From Atopobium fossor DSM 15642 (lineage in GTDB: Bacteria; Actinomycetota; Coriobacteriia; Coriobacteriales; Atopobiaceae), in the NCBI RefSeq assembly GCF_000483125.1, contig NZ_AXXR01000004.1, positions 62,001 through 126,000 on the forward strand: DNA of 64,000 nucleotides. The letters are read 5' to 3'. A program made the translations under genes and the position numbers. Below, one piece after another: positions 27,838 through 35,427 of the stretch. Positions within the stretch are counted from its first letter, which is position 1. Each line of letters begins with the position of its first letter. The notes beneath the pieces were generated by a model. It had not been told where the DNA came from. It searched no databases and was given only the letters and a program-made list of their open reading frames with translations.

Positions 27838-28299
27838 CTAGCTTGCGCACATGCCATTCTCGCACGTACCAGTTGAACCTACAACGTCTGTAGCATTCGC
27901 GCTGTTTGCATATGCTTTTTGTTCGAGCTCTTCTATACGCTCAAATCCTTGCGCGTCTATGCCCTCCTCAGAGTATTCTTTCATGTACAAGGACTTAAGT
28001 TCTGCCTTCTCCTGATCCGTTAACGCGCTCATTGTCAAAACGTCTTGTTCAATTTCTTCTTGGGTGGGCAGCCTATCTTGTTCGGCTTCTTTGATGTCGG
28101 CGCTTGGATCTAGCTGATCTTCGCAATCGAAGTGCGTGTCATCTATTACTTCAATTTGAATGTCCTGATTGCTGGCTGTATGGTCCTGAGCCGAATTAGG
28201 TGCAGCAAACGCTACCGCAGGTAGGGTGAGTGCTCCCATAAGGCTCATTGCACACAGTGTTGCGCCAATCATGCGCTGGGTGGATGTCTTCTTGTCCAT
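27838..28299 (-). CDS. Small secreted acidic protein with C-terminal Cys pair
   Basis: 153 residues with a clear Sec signal peptide (basic start, hydrophobic MIGATLCAMSLMGALTLPAV, cleavage after AVAFA). The mature part is strongly acidic and probably helical. It ends TGTCENGMCAS, giving Cys-x4-Cys five residues before the end, with one more Cys in the middle (FDCEDQ). AAGGAG precedes the ATG. No known family is recognised. It lies next to a two-component system in the same orientation, with ordered repeats in its promoter. It could be a signal, an inhibitor or an envelope sensor partner; all of these are inference. Confidence 0.75.
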   Translation of the reverse strand: MDKKTSTQRMIGATLCAMSLMGALTLPAVAFAAPNSAQDHTASNQDIQIEVIDDTHFDCEDQLDPSADIKEAEQDRLPTQEEIEQDVLTMSALTDQEKAELKSLYMKEYSEEGIDAQGFERIEELEQKAYANSANATDVVGSTGTCENGMCAS

Positions 28300-28379
28300 C
28301 TTTAATCTCCTTTGTTCCTAGTAGGTGTTGGACAAAAAGAGCATATGAGAAGCTAAGGGGGTAAATCTCCCTTCAAACT

Positions 28380-28412
28380 GTCAAAGTTTTGTCACAGTTT
28401 TGTGACACTTTT
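28380..28412 (-). promoter_or_regulatory. Triple 11-bp direct repeat, probable response-regulator site
   Basis: Three consecutive 11-bp units, GTCAAAGTTTT, GTCACAGTTTT and GTGACACTTTT, start at 28380, 28391 and 28402. The middle also forms GTCACA-GTTT-TGTGAC. It lies 81-113 nt upstream of the secreted-protein start. The step matches OmpR/PhoB-type binding sites. Confidence 0.6.
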
Positions 28413-28430
28413 TAAAACCTATAGGAACTA

Positions 28431-28470
28431 TGAGATTTTATGTAATCTTATGACACTTTATGCCAGATTA
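28431..28470. repeat. Four 10-bp phased units TGnnnnnTTA
   Basis: TGAGATTTTA, TGTAATCTTA, TGACACTTTA and TGCCAGATTA follow each other without gaps. Every unit starts TG and ends TTA. The last unit overlaps the 19-bp repeat that begins at 28461. Confidence 0.55.
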
Positions 28471-28507
28471 GATATTTCTTTGCGAGTTAAAAACAAAGCG
28501 TTTATCA
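28461..28507. repeat. Direct repeat copy A (distal border of AT-rich island)
   Basis: The first 19 bp (TGCCAGATTAGATATTTCT, 28461-28479) are identical to 30654-30672, and weaker similarity runs on to AAAGCG. On the minus strand the following bases form GCGTTTA/TAAACGC and a T-rich tail, so this copy also looks like a terminator, as copy B does. Confidence 0.7.
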
Positions 28508-28579
28508 GCTTAAACGCTGATAGCTAATAACGACTAAATGACCATCAATATATCTTTTTCAAAGAAACAAAAAAATGTA

Positions 28580-28615
28580 TTGACCTGTCCATTGGGAACA
28601 ATGTCATCTTTTAAT
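28580..28615 (+). promoter_or_regulatory. MerR-type promoter with dyad
   Basis: TTGACC at 28580 is followed by an imperfect dyad, TGACcTGTCC around ATTG and GGAACAatGTCA, placed where the -35/-10 spacer should be. The best -10 candidate (CATCTT) leaves a 19-bp spacer, typical of promoters twisted open by MerR-family activators. Probably autoregulation. Confidence 0.45.
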
Positions 28616-28631
28616 TAGGGAGGTGGCAATC

Positions 28632-29483
28632 ATGTTAAGAAACGAAATTCAAAGTAGAACAGGTTTAACAAGAAAAGCAATTGAATATTACGAGAAAAAA
28701 AGATTAATCAATCCTCAAAAAACAGATAATGGTTATAGAAATTATAGTGATAAAGATTTAGAGATTTTAACTAAGATTGCTTTATTTAGAAAGGTTGGAA
28801 TGAATCTAACCGATATAGAAAAGTATCTCTCTTCCAACAAAGGATCATTGTCTTCAGTCCTAAGAAGAAAACAACATCAGTTGTATGCTGAAGGAAAAAG
28901 AAAAGCAGTTCTTGAACTAATAGTAAAAGGAGAAAGCCAAGAACGTATAAATGAAAAAATTAAATTGATTGAAGCAGAAGAAACAATCTATGAAAAATTA
29001 GAGAGATCTTTTCCCGGATATTTTGGGCAAATGTTGTTTGCGGCATACCAACCATTTTTGAATGAGTTGTTGGATAAAGATGGAGAAGAAGCCTATAAAA
29101 AGTTCGTTGATTATTTAGACAATCTGCCATCATTTGAATTGAGTAAAGATGAGCAAGAATATATTGATGACATTAGTTCAGCTTTTGATATGCAGACACT
29201 AAATAAAGTTAATGAAGATAAGATAAATGCGATTAAAAACATTGAAGAATGGCTAAATGCAAATGGTAAAAGTATTTCACAATATGAGGAATATAAAACT
29301 AGTGAAGAATATCAAAATAGCCTAATGAAGCAAATTCAAGATAAGCTACAAAAATTTATGAAAGACAACAAGTATTATGAGATAGCAATTCCTCTTATTA
29401 GAAAATTCAGTAAAAGTTATAACAAGTATTATGAAAAATTATTAGAAGCAAATGATATCTACCTCAATATAGAAAACAATTAA
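28632..29483 (+). CDS. MerR-family transcriptional regulator
   Basis: 283 residues. The N-terminal winged helix (about 1-70) contains GLTRKAIEYYEKKRLI and NGYRNYSDKDLEIL, typical of MerR DNA-binding domains. A dimerisation coiled coil (to about 110) and a long effector domain of about 170 residues rich in Lys, Glu, Asn and Tyr follow. The ATG at 28632 has GGAGGTGG 6 nt upstream. The gene is strikingly AT-rich, using AAA, GAA and ATA, unlike every neighbour, and resembles low-GC Firmicutes DNA. The effector domain has no cysteine pattern for metal sensing. The usual partner (often a multidrug transporter) is absent. Confidence 0.85.
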   Translation: MLRNEIQSRTGLTRKAIEYYEKKRLINPQKTDNGYRNYSDKDLEILTKIALFRKVGMNLTDIEKYLSSNKGSLSSVLRRKQHQLYAEGKRKAVLELIVKGESQERINEKIKLIEAEETIYEKLERSFPGYFGQMLFAAYQPFLNELLDKDGEEAYKKFVDYLDNLPSFELSKDEQEYIDDISSAFDMQTLNKVNEDKINAIKNIEEWLNANGKSISQYEEYKTSEEYQNSLMKQIQDKLQKFMKDNKYYEIAIPLIRKFSKSYNKYYEKLLEANDIYLNIENN

Positions 29484-29507
29484 GTTGTTTAAAACTATTG
29501 GTAAACT

Positions 29508-29542
29508 AAGACAGTAAATCAAATCAGTTTACTGTCTTTTTT
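29508..29542 (+). terminator. Intrinsic terminator of the MerR gene
   Basis: Eleven-bp stem AAGACAGTAAA/TTTACTGTCTT followed by a T run. Confidence 0.88.
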
Positions 29543-29863
29543 ATTAACGATTTTAGTCTGTTGAGCGCGCATGAGCGTGCGAAACAAAAATCACCCGCTA
29601 TGCGGGTGAAAAATACCTTTTGCTCTGTAACAAAATACCTTTCTCTTTATTATGGGGATTGTTCAGGTTACCAATGTCTTTTAAAAAGAGGAAGATAAAT
29701 ATAACTATGGCACAAAACTAATAGTCTTGCCCATACTAAAGGTGTTAGAGGAAGTTATAGATGCAAGGATAGGAGCACAGGCTCTACCCATGGACAGGCA
29801 TTTTCTGGGAGTATATTAGTTCCTAGTGGGTCTAGGGTTGTTTCTCTTTAACGAAGGATAGAC
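29543..29863. other. Non-coding stretch within the AT-rich island
   Basis: No coding frame is supported. It contains a short hairpin TCACCCGC-TAT-GCGGGTGA (29591-29609), flanked by A runs on the left and right, so on the minus strand it resembles a terminator for a transcript that no longer has a gene. The rest is unremarkable. Confidence 0.5.
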
Positions 29864-30592
29864 ATGCTCGTAGACGTTTTTTTTGATAGCACAAGTGAGA
29901 GCATACTTAAGCTTGCTGCGCAAGCAGGTTTTTTCATAGAGGAAACAGCAGTTTTTCCAGATGATGTAACAATAGGCTCTATCACTACGATGACACCCAA
30001 AAATAGAAAGTCAGAGTTAGTACGACGGGGGTATAGCGTTGATCAAGACTTTGAGCAACGCTACAAAGCTTTTCTCAATACCATTACACAGGCAAAAGCA
30101 CTAAGAATCTGGATGCTTCCCTATCCTCATGCATCACTTGGCTTGTTATACATAAGTTCACTGGTAGATTTACAGACAAGGATACAGAGCATTAAAGGCA
30201 TAGAGCGCATCAATCCATCAGTACTATGGCTTGATGATGCGCATGTTAATACCGCACCTTTAAGTGAACTTATGGATGCAGGCTGTAGGCTGGAACAAAA
30301 AACATGCGCAAAGCAGTGGCAAGAGTTTGTAAAAGAAAATGCATCTTTTCGCATTATGCCAAATGGCGTTCCAATGAGTTGTGATGAGGATATATTCGAT
30401 AAAGACATCATTGCCTTTTGCAGGGAATGCAATCTGTCTGAAATTCATAAGTTAAGTGGTGAGAAAAAAGGATATGAGTTGCAGAATATTGCGATTAGTC
30501 TTTCTGAGCTGATGTCCGTAAGAACGGGTGGGATGCTTAATCCAGATTTTTATCTTTCGCGCATTGCAAAACTTATAAATTATCACCGCTGA
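29864..30592 (+). CDS. DUF1835/DUF3658-like protein
   Basis: 242 residues, soluble. The pattern resembles the DUF1835/DUF3658 family: an N-terminal segment with DSTSESILKLAAQ, then ITTMTPKNRKSEL, ALRIWMLPYPHASLGLLY, a central VLWLDDAH, and WQEFVKENASFRIM followed by DEDIFDKDII. That assignment is from pattern memory and is tentative. GAAGGA precedes the ATG. Base composition is nearer the chromosome than the MerR gene, although both lie between the two copies of the 19-bp repeat. Function of the family is not established. Confidence 0.6.
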   Translation: MLVDVFFDSTSESILKLAAQAGFFIEETAVFPDDVTIGSITTMTPKNRKSELVRRGYSVDQDFEQRYKAFLNTITQAKALRIWMLPYPHASLGLLYISSLVDLQTRIQSIKGIERINPSVLWLDDAHVNTAPLSELMDAGCRLEQKTCAKQWQEFVKENASFRIMPNGVPMSCDEDIFDKDIIAFCRECNLSEIHKLSGEKKGYELQNIAISLSELMSVRTGGMLNPDFYLSRIAKLINYHR

Positions 30593-30653
30593 TGACCCTA
30601 AGACCTCTTCTGTTCAGGGTGATTACTCCACTTCAATCAATATGGTTACGGTC

Positions 30654-30701
30654 TGCCAGATTAGATATTTCTCAGCAAGCTAAAATAAAGCGTCTACCAG
30701 C
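30654..30701. repeat. Direct repeat copy B (tRNA-Ser-proximal border)
   Basis: 19 bp identical to 28461-28479, then roughly 70% similarity to AAAGCGTCTACCAGC. It includes the T-rich tail of the tRNA-Ser terminator. Together with copy A it brackets 2.2 kb. Confidence 0.7.
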
Positions 30702-30720
30702 AAAAATACTGATAGACGCT
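30680..30720 (-). terminator. Intrinsic terminator of tRNA-Ser
   Basis: On the minus strand, GCGTCTATCAG/CTGGTAGACGC (one mismatch) encloses a T-rich loop and is followed by TTTATTTT. Confidence 0.85.
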
Positions 30721-30730
30721 CATACTGTTC

Positions 30731-30821
30731 TGGCGGAGAGTTGGGGATTCGAACCCCAGATAGGATTTGGTCCTATACTCGCTTAGCAGGCGAGCACCTT
30801 CAGCCTCTCGGTCAACTCTCC
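30731..30821 (-). tRNA. tRNA-Ser (anticodon GCT)
   Basis: Class II tRNA on the minus strand. Acceptor GGAGAGT/ACTCTCC, anticodon stem CTCGC/GCGAG with loop CTGCTAA, long variable arm, T-arm GGGGTTCGAATCCCC, discriminator G and encoded CCA. Its 3' side faces the repeat-bracketed island. Confidence 0.95.
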
Positions 30822-30874
30822 AAATAGTGGTGCATACGAATAATACCCTACTATACCAATTTTTGTTAGAGCAA

Positions 30875-31861
30875 CTATAAGTTTGTATCAAAAATTTCAG
30901 ACGTTATAACTATGTCTTGATGGAAGTTCGAGAGCTTATCCCAGCTAAAGATGGGAAGTAATTCTTGTGGAGTAAGTGCGGCATGCTTTGGTACGAGCCC
31001 TATCATATGAGCCAAAAAACCAATAATTTGTTGCGATGTAACGCCGCGCTTTTTAAGAGTGCCAAGGTCAAGATCTTTATTGCGTTTGGAAAGGCGATGA
31101 CCGTCTGGAGCAATTAGTAGAGGTATATGAGTGTAAGAAGGGTGTGGCGCCCCAAGCAAATCTTGTAAATAAAGCTGTCGAGGGACAGAGCTAAGCAAGT
31201 CTTTACCTCGAACAATTTGGTTAACACCCATAAGTGCATCGTCAAGAACAACAGCAAGTTGATATGCGTATACACCATCACCGCGCCTAATAATGAAGTC
31301 CCCACAATCGTTTGCGAGGTTTTGTCGATATGTACCTTGTAGGAGGTCGGTAACGCTATAGAGAGCTGACGCATTATTGCTGTGAGGAACGCGCAAGCGA
31401 ATAGATGGGACCTTCTCGGTAGCTTTTTCATGGCGAAGGTCTGAAGTAAGATTTCGGCAGGTACCTGGATAAATATAACTTCCATCACTTGCATGTGGAG
31501 CAGATCCAGTATGAAGCTCTGCACGTGTGCAAAAGCATGGGTAGGTATAGCCTGCGTCTGTAAGCTGAGCTATGGCCTGGTCATACAAATCAACACGATT
31601 ACTTTGAAAGTAAGGGCCTTCATCCCAAGCAAGCCCAAGCCATCTAAGGTCCTCCATAAGAATCTGTGCGTACTGGTGGTTTGCGGCACGAGGGTCAATA
31701 TCTTCTATACGCAGAATAATGCTGCCACCAGCGCTTTTAGCGCCCAGCCAGGCCAGGAGTAAGGAAAATACGTTTCCCAGATGCATGCGTCCAGAGGGAG
31801 AGGGCGCAAACCTGCCAACCACCGTGTTGTTTTTAGGATATGTAAACGTCTGTGACAGCAT
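30875..31861 (-). CDS. gluQ: Glutamyl-Q tRNA(Asp) synthetase-like protein
   Basis: A 328-residue truncated class I synthetase lacking the anticodon-binding domain. HIGH-like motif: GRFAPSPSGRMHLGN. Zinc site: CFCTR then YPGTCR (C-x-C ... Y-x3-C). KMSKS-like motif: LSKRNKDLD. The length of about 300 residues, with no C-terminal helical domain, fits GluQ-RS, which attaches glutamate to queuosine of tRNA-Asp. A queuosine-precursor transporter gene lies at 48611. No good RBS precedes the ATG, so the start is uncertain. Confidence 0.85.
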   Translation of the reverse strand: MLSQTFTYPKNNTVVGRFAPSPSGRMHLGNVFSLLLAWLGAKSAGGSIILRIEDIDPRAANHQYAQILMEDLRWLGLAWDEGPYFQSNRVDLYDQAIAQLTDAGYTYPCFCTRAELHTGSAPHASDGSYIYPGTCRNLTSDLRHEKATEKVPSIRLRVPHSNNASALYSVTDLLQGTYRQNLANDCGDFIIRRGDGVYAYQLAVVLDDALMGVNQIVRGKDLLSSVPRQLYLQDLLGAPHPSYTHIPLLIAPDGHRLSKRNKDLDLGTLKKRGVTSQQIIGFLAHMIGLVPKHAALTPQELLPIFSWDKLSNFHQDIVITSEIFDTNL

Positions 31862-31966
31862 GATAGTTATAGTAGCGCAGCGGCAAAGCTCAATGAAACC
31901 GCGAGTAACATCGTATAAAGTTAGATTATCAATAAAATACCGTTCGCTTTATGAAGCGGGGGCCGT

Positions 31967-33991
31967 ATGAAAACGCGTTTTGGGTTTAATTTTTTGTCAA
32001 TCACAACAGCTATATGCTGTTTTTTAGTGATGGCAATAGCTTTGTTTGGGCTACCAAGCCAAGCGCTTGCAAAATCTTATTCAATCGACCAAGTAACGAT
32101 TGATGCAACAGTCAATCCAGATGGCTCATTGGACGTTATAGAAAACCGCCACTTTGATTTTTCTGGCAAATTTAATGGCGTGTACTGGAAGCTTGTCGAG
32201 GGTGAATACGAAGGTCGTACACTCACCATCACAGATATACAAACAGGCCTTGCCGATAAGGGTAGCTTAACTCCCACTCAGCAACTTGAGCAAAGCTATT
32301 CTGAGGACAACGATACTTTCCAAATTCTTGATGAGGGTGGTAGTAAGCGCATTAAAATCTTTCATCGCGCTAGCAATGAAGGACAGTCATATCTGATTAG
32401 TTATCACATAGACAATGCAGTTTCGGTTTGGTCGGATTGTGCTGAGCTCTATTGGAAGTTTGTCTCTGATGGCTGGGATGTTTCTTCCAATAACGTAACT
32501 TGCACCATTCATCTACCAGTTCCTGCAGGTCAAACTGTAACTCCCGGAGATAACGTTCGCGGATGGGGTCACGGCGCTTTGACGGGTACCGTTACCCAAT
32601 CTAACGATAAAAACGGCGTAGTTTTTTCGGTGGATAAGGTTGATTCTGCTGATTATGCTGAGTCACGTATTACCTTTCCTCAGGATTGGGTGAGTGGAGT
32701 AACTCCGTCTTCAGAGGCGAGGCTTAAGAGCATTATTGCTGAAGAGACTGCTTGGGCAAATAGTGCAAATGAAAGACGTGCGGCCGCACGAAAGTATGAG
32801 GCCTTAAGAAAAGAACATGCCATTAATTTTGCAAATCAAACTAAGCCTTTCTTTGTGGTGAGCGTGCCTCTTATTTGTGCACTCATGGTGTTGTTTGCAG
32901 AAATGAATTATGGTCGTTATCGTCGTCTACACGAACCTCAGTTTAAGGGCAGTTATTTTCGTGATGTCCCTTCGAGCGATAATCCCGTGGTGTATTCCAT
33001 TTTAAAGAATAGAGGCAATGCCAAGAGTAAGTTCTTAACAGCTGCAATCATGCAGTTGAGTGCCACCAAAGCTATTCATATTGATAAAATCTCGGACGAT
33101 GATAGCTCTTGGAGGCTAACTGAGCTGAAGTATTACAGCGAACTAACAGACCCTATCGATCAGGCAACGCATAAATTCTTGTTTCAAAAGGTTGCTAAAA
33201 AAACTACTGGCTATATACAGGATGCCGAACATCAATCAATTCTTATGAGTGACCTTAAAGATGTTGCAGAAAGTCAACCTGAAAAGTATGGCGAGTGGAT
33301 GAAATCATGGATTACATCTGCTGAATCTGCGGCTTTTAAGAAACATTATTTTAAAGATAAAAATAACAATCGTGTCTGGCTCATGGTTGTTCTTTGCGTA
33401 GCAGTGTTTTTACTTTCTGCTGCGCCTATGGTAGTAGCATTACCTTCGATTTTGTCAGACTTTGGCAACTTGTATGGTTCAGTTGCATTTCTTTGGCCTG
33501 TGTATTTAATCTTGCAAATTGCTACGGCGATGTGGATTGGGAATCGTCTCACCAAGATGCAAAAACTTTCTGTTGATGGTGTTGAACTCAGCGCCAAGCT
33601 CGACGCGCTTACGCGTTGGTTTAAAGATTTCACGCGGTTAAACGAGGCAGTACCCAATGATGTTATTTTGTGGAATAAATTGCTGGTCATTGCTGTTGCT
33701 CTTGGTGTTTCTAAGAGGGTACTTGAGCAGATTAGAATTGCTCTTCCTCAGTACGTGGATAATGTAGATGCTATTCCTACGTATATGTGGATTAACAGCT
33801 ATGGTTGGAGGGATTCTCCTCTTACAAGCTTGGATCACAGCGTTGCAACTAGTTATGCAGCAAGCACTATTGCCAGCACCTTTGATTCTTCTGGTTCTGG
33901 AGACTTTGGCGGCTTTGATGGTGGAGGAAGTGGATTTTCTGGCGGCGGAGGCGGTGGCTTTGGCGGCGGAGGCGGTGGCGGAGCATTTTAA
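31967..33991 (+). CDS. DUF2207 predicted membrane protein
   Basis: 674 residues. A signal peptide ends near PSQALA. The extracytoplasmic beta domain (about 37-290) has the DUF2207 start (VTIDATVNPDGSLDVIENRHFDFSG), and a TM helix lies near 305. After a cytoplasmic helical region come two more TMs (VVLCVAVFLLSAAPMVVAL and VAFLWPVYLILQIATAMWI). The C-terminal tail is nearly pure Gly/Ser (SGGGGGGFGGGGGGGAF). The length and Gly-rich tail are typical of the family, whose function is unknown. It is monogenic and divergent from gluQ. Confidence 0.88.
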   Translation: MKTRFGFNFLSITTAICCFLVMAIALFGLPSQALAKSYSIDQVTIDATVNPDGSLDVIENRHFDFSGKFNGVYWKLVEGEYEGRTLTITDIQTGLADKGSLTPTQQLEQSYSEDNDTFQILDEGGSKRIKIFHRASNEGQSYLISYHIDNAVSVWSDCAELYWKFVSDGWDVSSNNVTCTIHLPVPAGQTVTPGDNVRGWGHGALTGTVTQSNDKNGVVFSVDKVDSADYAESRITFPQDWVSGVTPSSEARLKSIIAEETAWANSANERRAAARKYEALRKEHAINFANQTKPFFVVSVPLICALMVLFAEMNYGRYRRLHEPQFKGSYFRDVPSSDNPVVYSILKNRGNAKSKFLTAAIMQLSATKAIHIDKISDDDSSWRLTELKYYSELTDPIDQATHKFLFQKVAKKTTGYIQDAEHQSILMSDLKDVAESQPEKYGEWMKSWITSAESAAFKKHYFKDKNNNRVWLMVVLCVAVFLLSAAPMVVALPSILSDFGNLYGSVAFLWPVYLILQIATAMWIGNRLTKMQKLSVDGVELSAKLDALTRWFKDFTRLNEAVPNDVILWNKLLVIAVALGVSKRVLEQIRIALPQYVDNVDAIPTYMWINSYGWRDSPLTSLDHSVATSYAASTIASTFDSSGSGDFGGFDGGGSGFSGGGGGGFGGGGGGGAF

Positions 33992-34090
33992 GCACTTTTA
34001 GTGAATCCATCACCGTTTGCCCGTGACAAGCTCTTTGGTAAATATGTCTTAAATCAAGTCATTTTTGCGATTTTATGCATGATATATCAT

Positions 34091-34136
34091 AAGGGGGTAT
34101 CTGGTTTACAAAAGCAGGTATCCCCCTATATTTTTG
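34091..34136 (+). terminator. Intrinsic terminator after the DUF2207 gene
   Basis: GGGGGTATCTG and CAGGTATCCCCC pair with a one-base bulge and are followed by a T run. Confidence 0.75.
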
Positions 34137-34278
34137 AAAAAAATACCGCTCACAGGCGTGCAAAATATACCGGATTGTTTTACAGTAGCTACGCGCTATG
34201 ATTTCGTTAATAGCGCGTTTTGTTTCGCGCCCATTCGCGCAGTGCGAGTGGACAACCCGTCGATCTAGAGGAGACACA

Positions 34279-35238
34279 ATGGCTAAGTCTGGCGCAAGCC
34301 GCGTCGTCATCGCCCTTGGTGGCAACGCTCTTGGCAACACCCCCGAAGAGCAAATTGAGCGCGTTCGTAACGCTGCTCCTATCCTGCTTAAGGTTATTGA
34401 GCAGGGCAATGAGATCATCATCACCCACGGCAATGGCCCTCAGGTTGGCATGATCCAGAAGGCATTTACCTACGCAAACCAGACCGACGAGTCCATCCCT
34501 ACCATGGATCTTCCTGAGTGTGGTGCTATGAGCCAGGGCTACATTGGCTATCACTTGCAGCAGGCTATTGGTGCAGCTATGCACAAGTCCTACAAGCGTT
34601 GGCACGTTGCTTCTGTTGTTACTCAGATTGAGGTAGACCCCGACGATCCTGCATTCCAAAATCCCACCAAGCCCATTGGTGCATTCCTTACCAAGGAGCA
34701 GGCAGACGCCGAGATGGCAGCACACCCCGACATGATTTTTGTAGAGGATTCCGGCCGTGGTTATCGCCGCGTAGTTGCTTCTCCTGAGCCCAAGAAGATT
34801 GTTGAGAACGAGTCCATCCTCAACCTTCTTGATAATGAGTTTATCGTTATTGCTTGTGGCGGTGGCGGCATCCCTGTAGTTCGTGACTACTCTGATAAGG
34901 GTGCTTACAAGGGTCAGGCTGCAGTTATCGATAAGGACATGGGTGGCGAGCTTCTTGCTGAGGACTGCGCTGCAGACACCCTAGTTCTTCTCACTGCTGT
35001 TGATCATGTTGCCATTAACTTTGGTAAGCCTGATCAGAAGGATCTTGAGGACATCACCACTGAGGAGGCACGTCAGTACCTCGAGCAGGGTCAGTTTGGT
35101 AAGGGTTCCATGGAGCCTAAGGTTCGCGCTGCTGTTAAGTTTGCAGAGAGCCGTCCCGGCCGTACTTGCATCATTGGTTCTTTGGACAAGGCCGCCGAGG
35201 CCATGGCTGGTCTTTCTGGTACCCGCATTCATGCCTAA
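34279..35238 (+). CDS. arcC: Carbamate kinase
   Basis: 319 residues. Converts carbamoyl phosphate plus ADP to ATP, NH3 and CO2. N-terminal VVIALGGNALG, ITHGNGPQVGM and the later CGGGGIPVV and TAVDHV blocks define the family. The ATG at 34279 has GAGGAG upstream; the in-frame extension to 34198 has no family match. Codon use is highly biased (GTT, GGT, AAG), as in the agmatine genes downstream, which implies high expression. It is separated from those genes by purH, but it is the only carbamate kinase in the window and is needed to finish the pathway. Confidence 0.96.
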   Translation: MAKSGASRVVIALGGNALGNTPEEQIERVRNAAPILLKVIEQGNEIIITHGNGPQVGMIQKAFTYANQTDESIPTMDLPECGAMSQGYIGYHLQQAIGAAMHKSYKRWHVASVVTQIEVDPDDPAFQNPTKPIGAFLTKEQADAEMAAHPDMIFVEDSGRGYRRVVASPEPKKIVENESILNLLDNEFIVIACGGGGIPVVRDYSDKGAYKGQAAVIDKDMGGELLAEDCAADTLVLLTAVDHVAINFGKPDQKDLEDITTEEARQYLEQGQFGKGSMEPKVRAAVKFAESRPGRTCIIGSLDKAAEAMAGLSGTRIHA

Positions 35239-35270
35239 GTCGTGTTTGTATAACGCAATCATGTATGGCA

Positions 35271-35306
35271 AGAGCCTGTCAGAATTTTCTGGCAGGCTCT
35301 TTTTGT
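35271..35306 (+). terminator. Intrinsic terminator of arcC
   Basis: Stem AGAGCCTGTCAGA/TCTGGCAGGCTCT (one G-T) followed by TTTTTG. Confidence 0.92.
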
Positions 35307-35427
35307 GGTATCGAAGATGTATATTACGGCATCTTTGTAACAAATTGCGGTGTTTTACTATCGCAATCGATGATATGCTCATCGTACAATTTGCATATTC
35401 TGGCAGCACCGTGTTCAAGGAGTATAT

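Noticed and set aside
28461-30701. A complete integrative element or insertion sequence
   Set aside because: No integrase, transposase, relaxase or terminal inverted repeats are present; only direct repeats and atypical base composition support acquisition.
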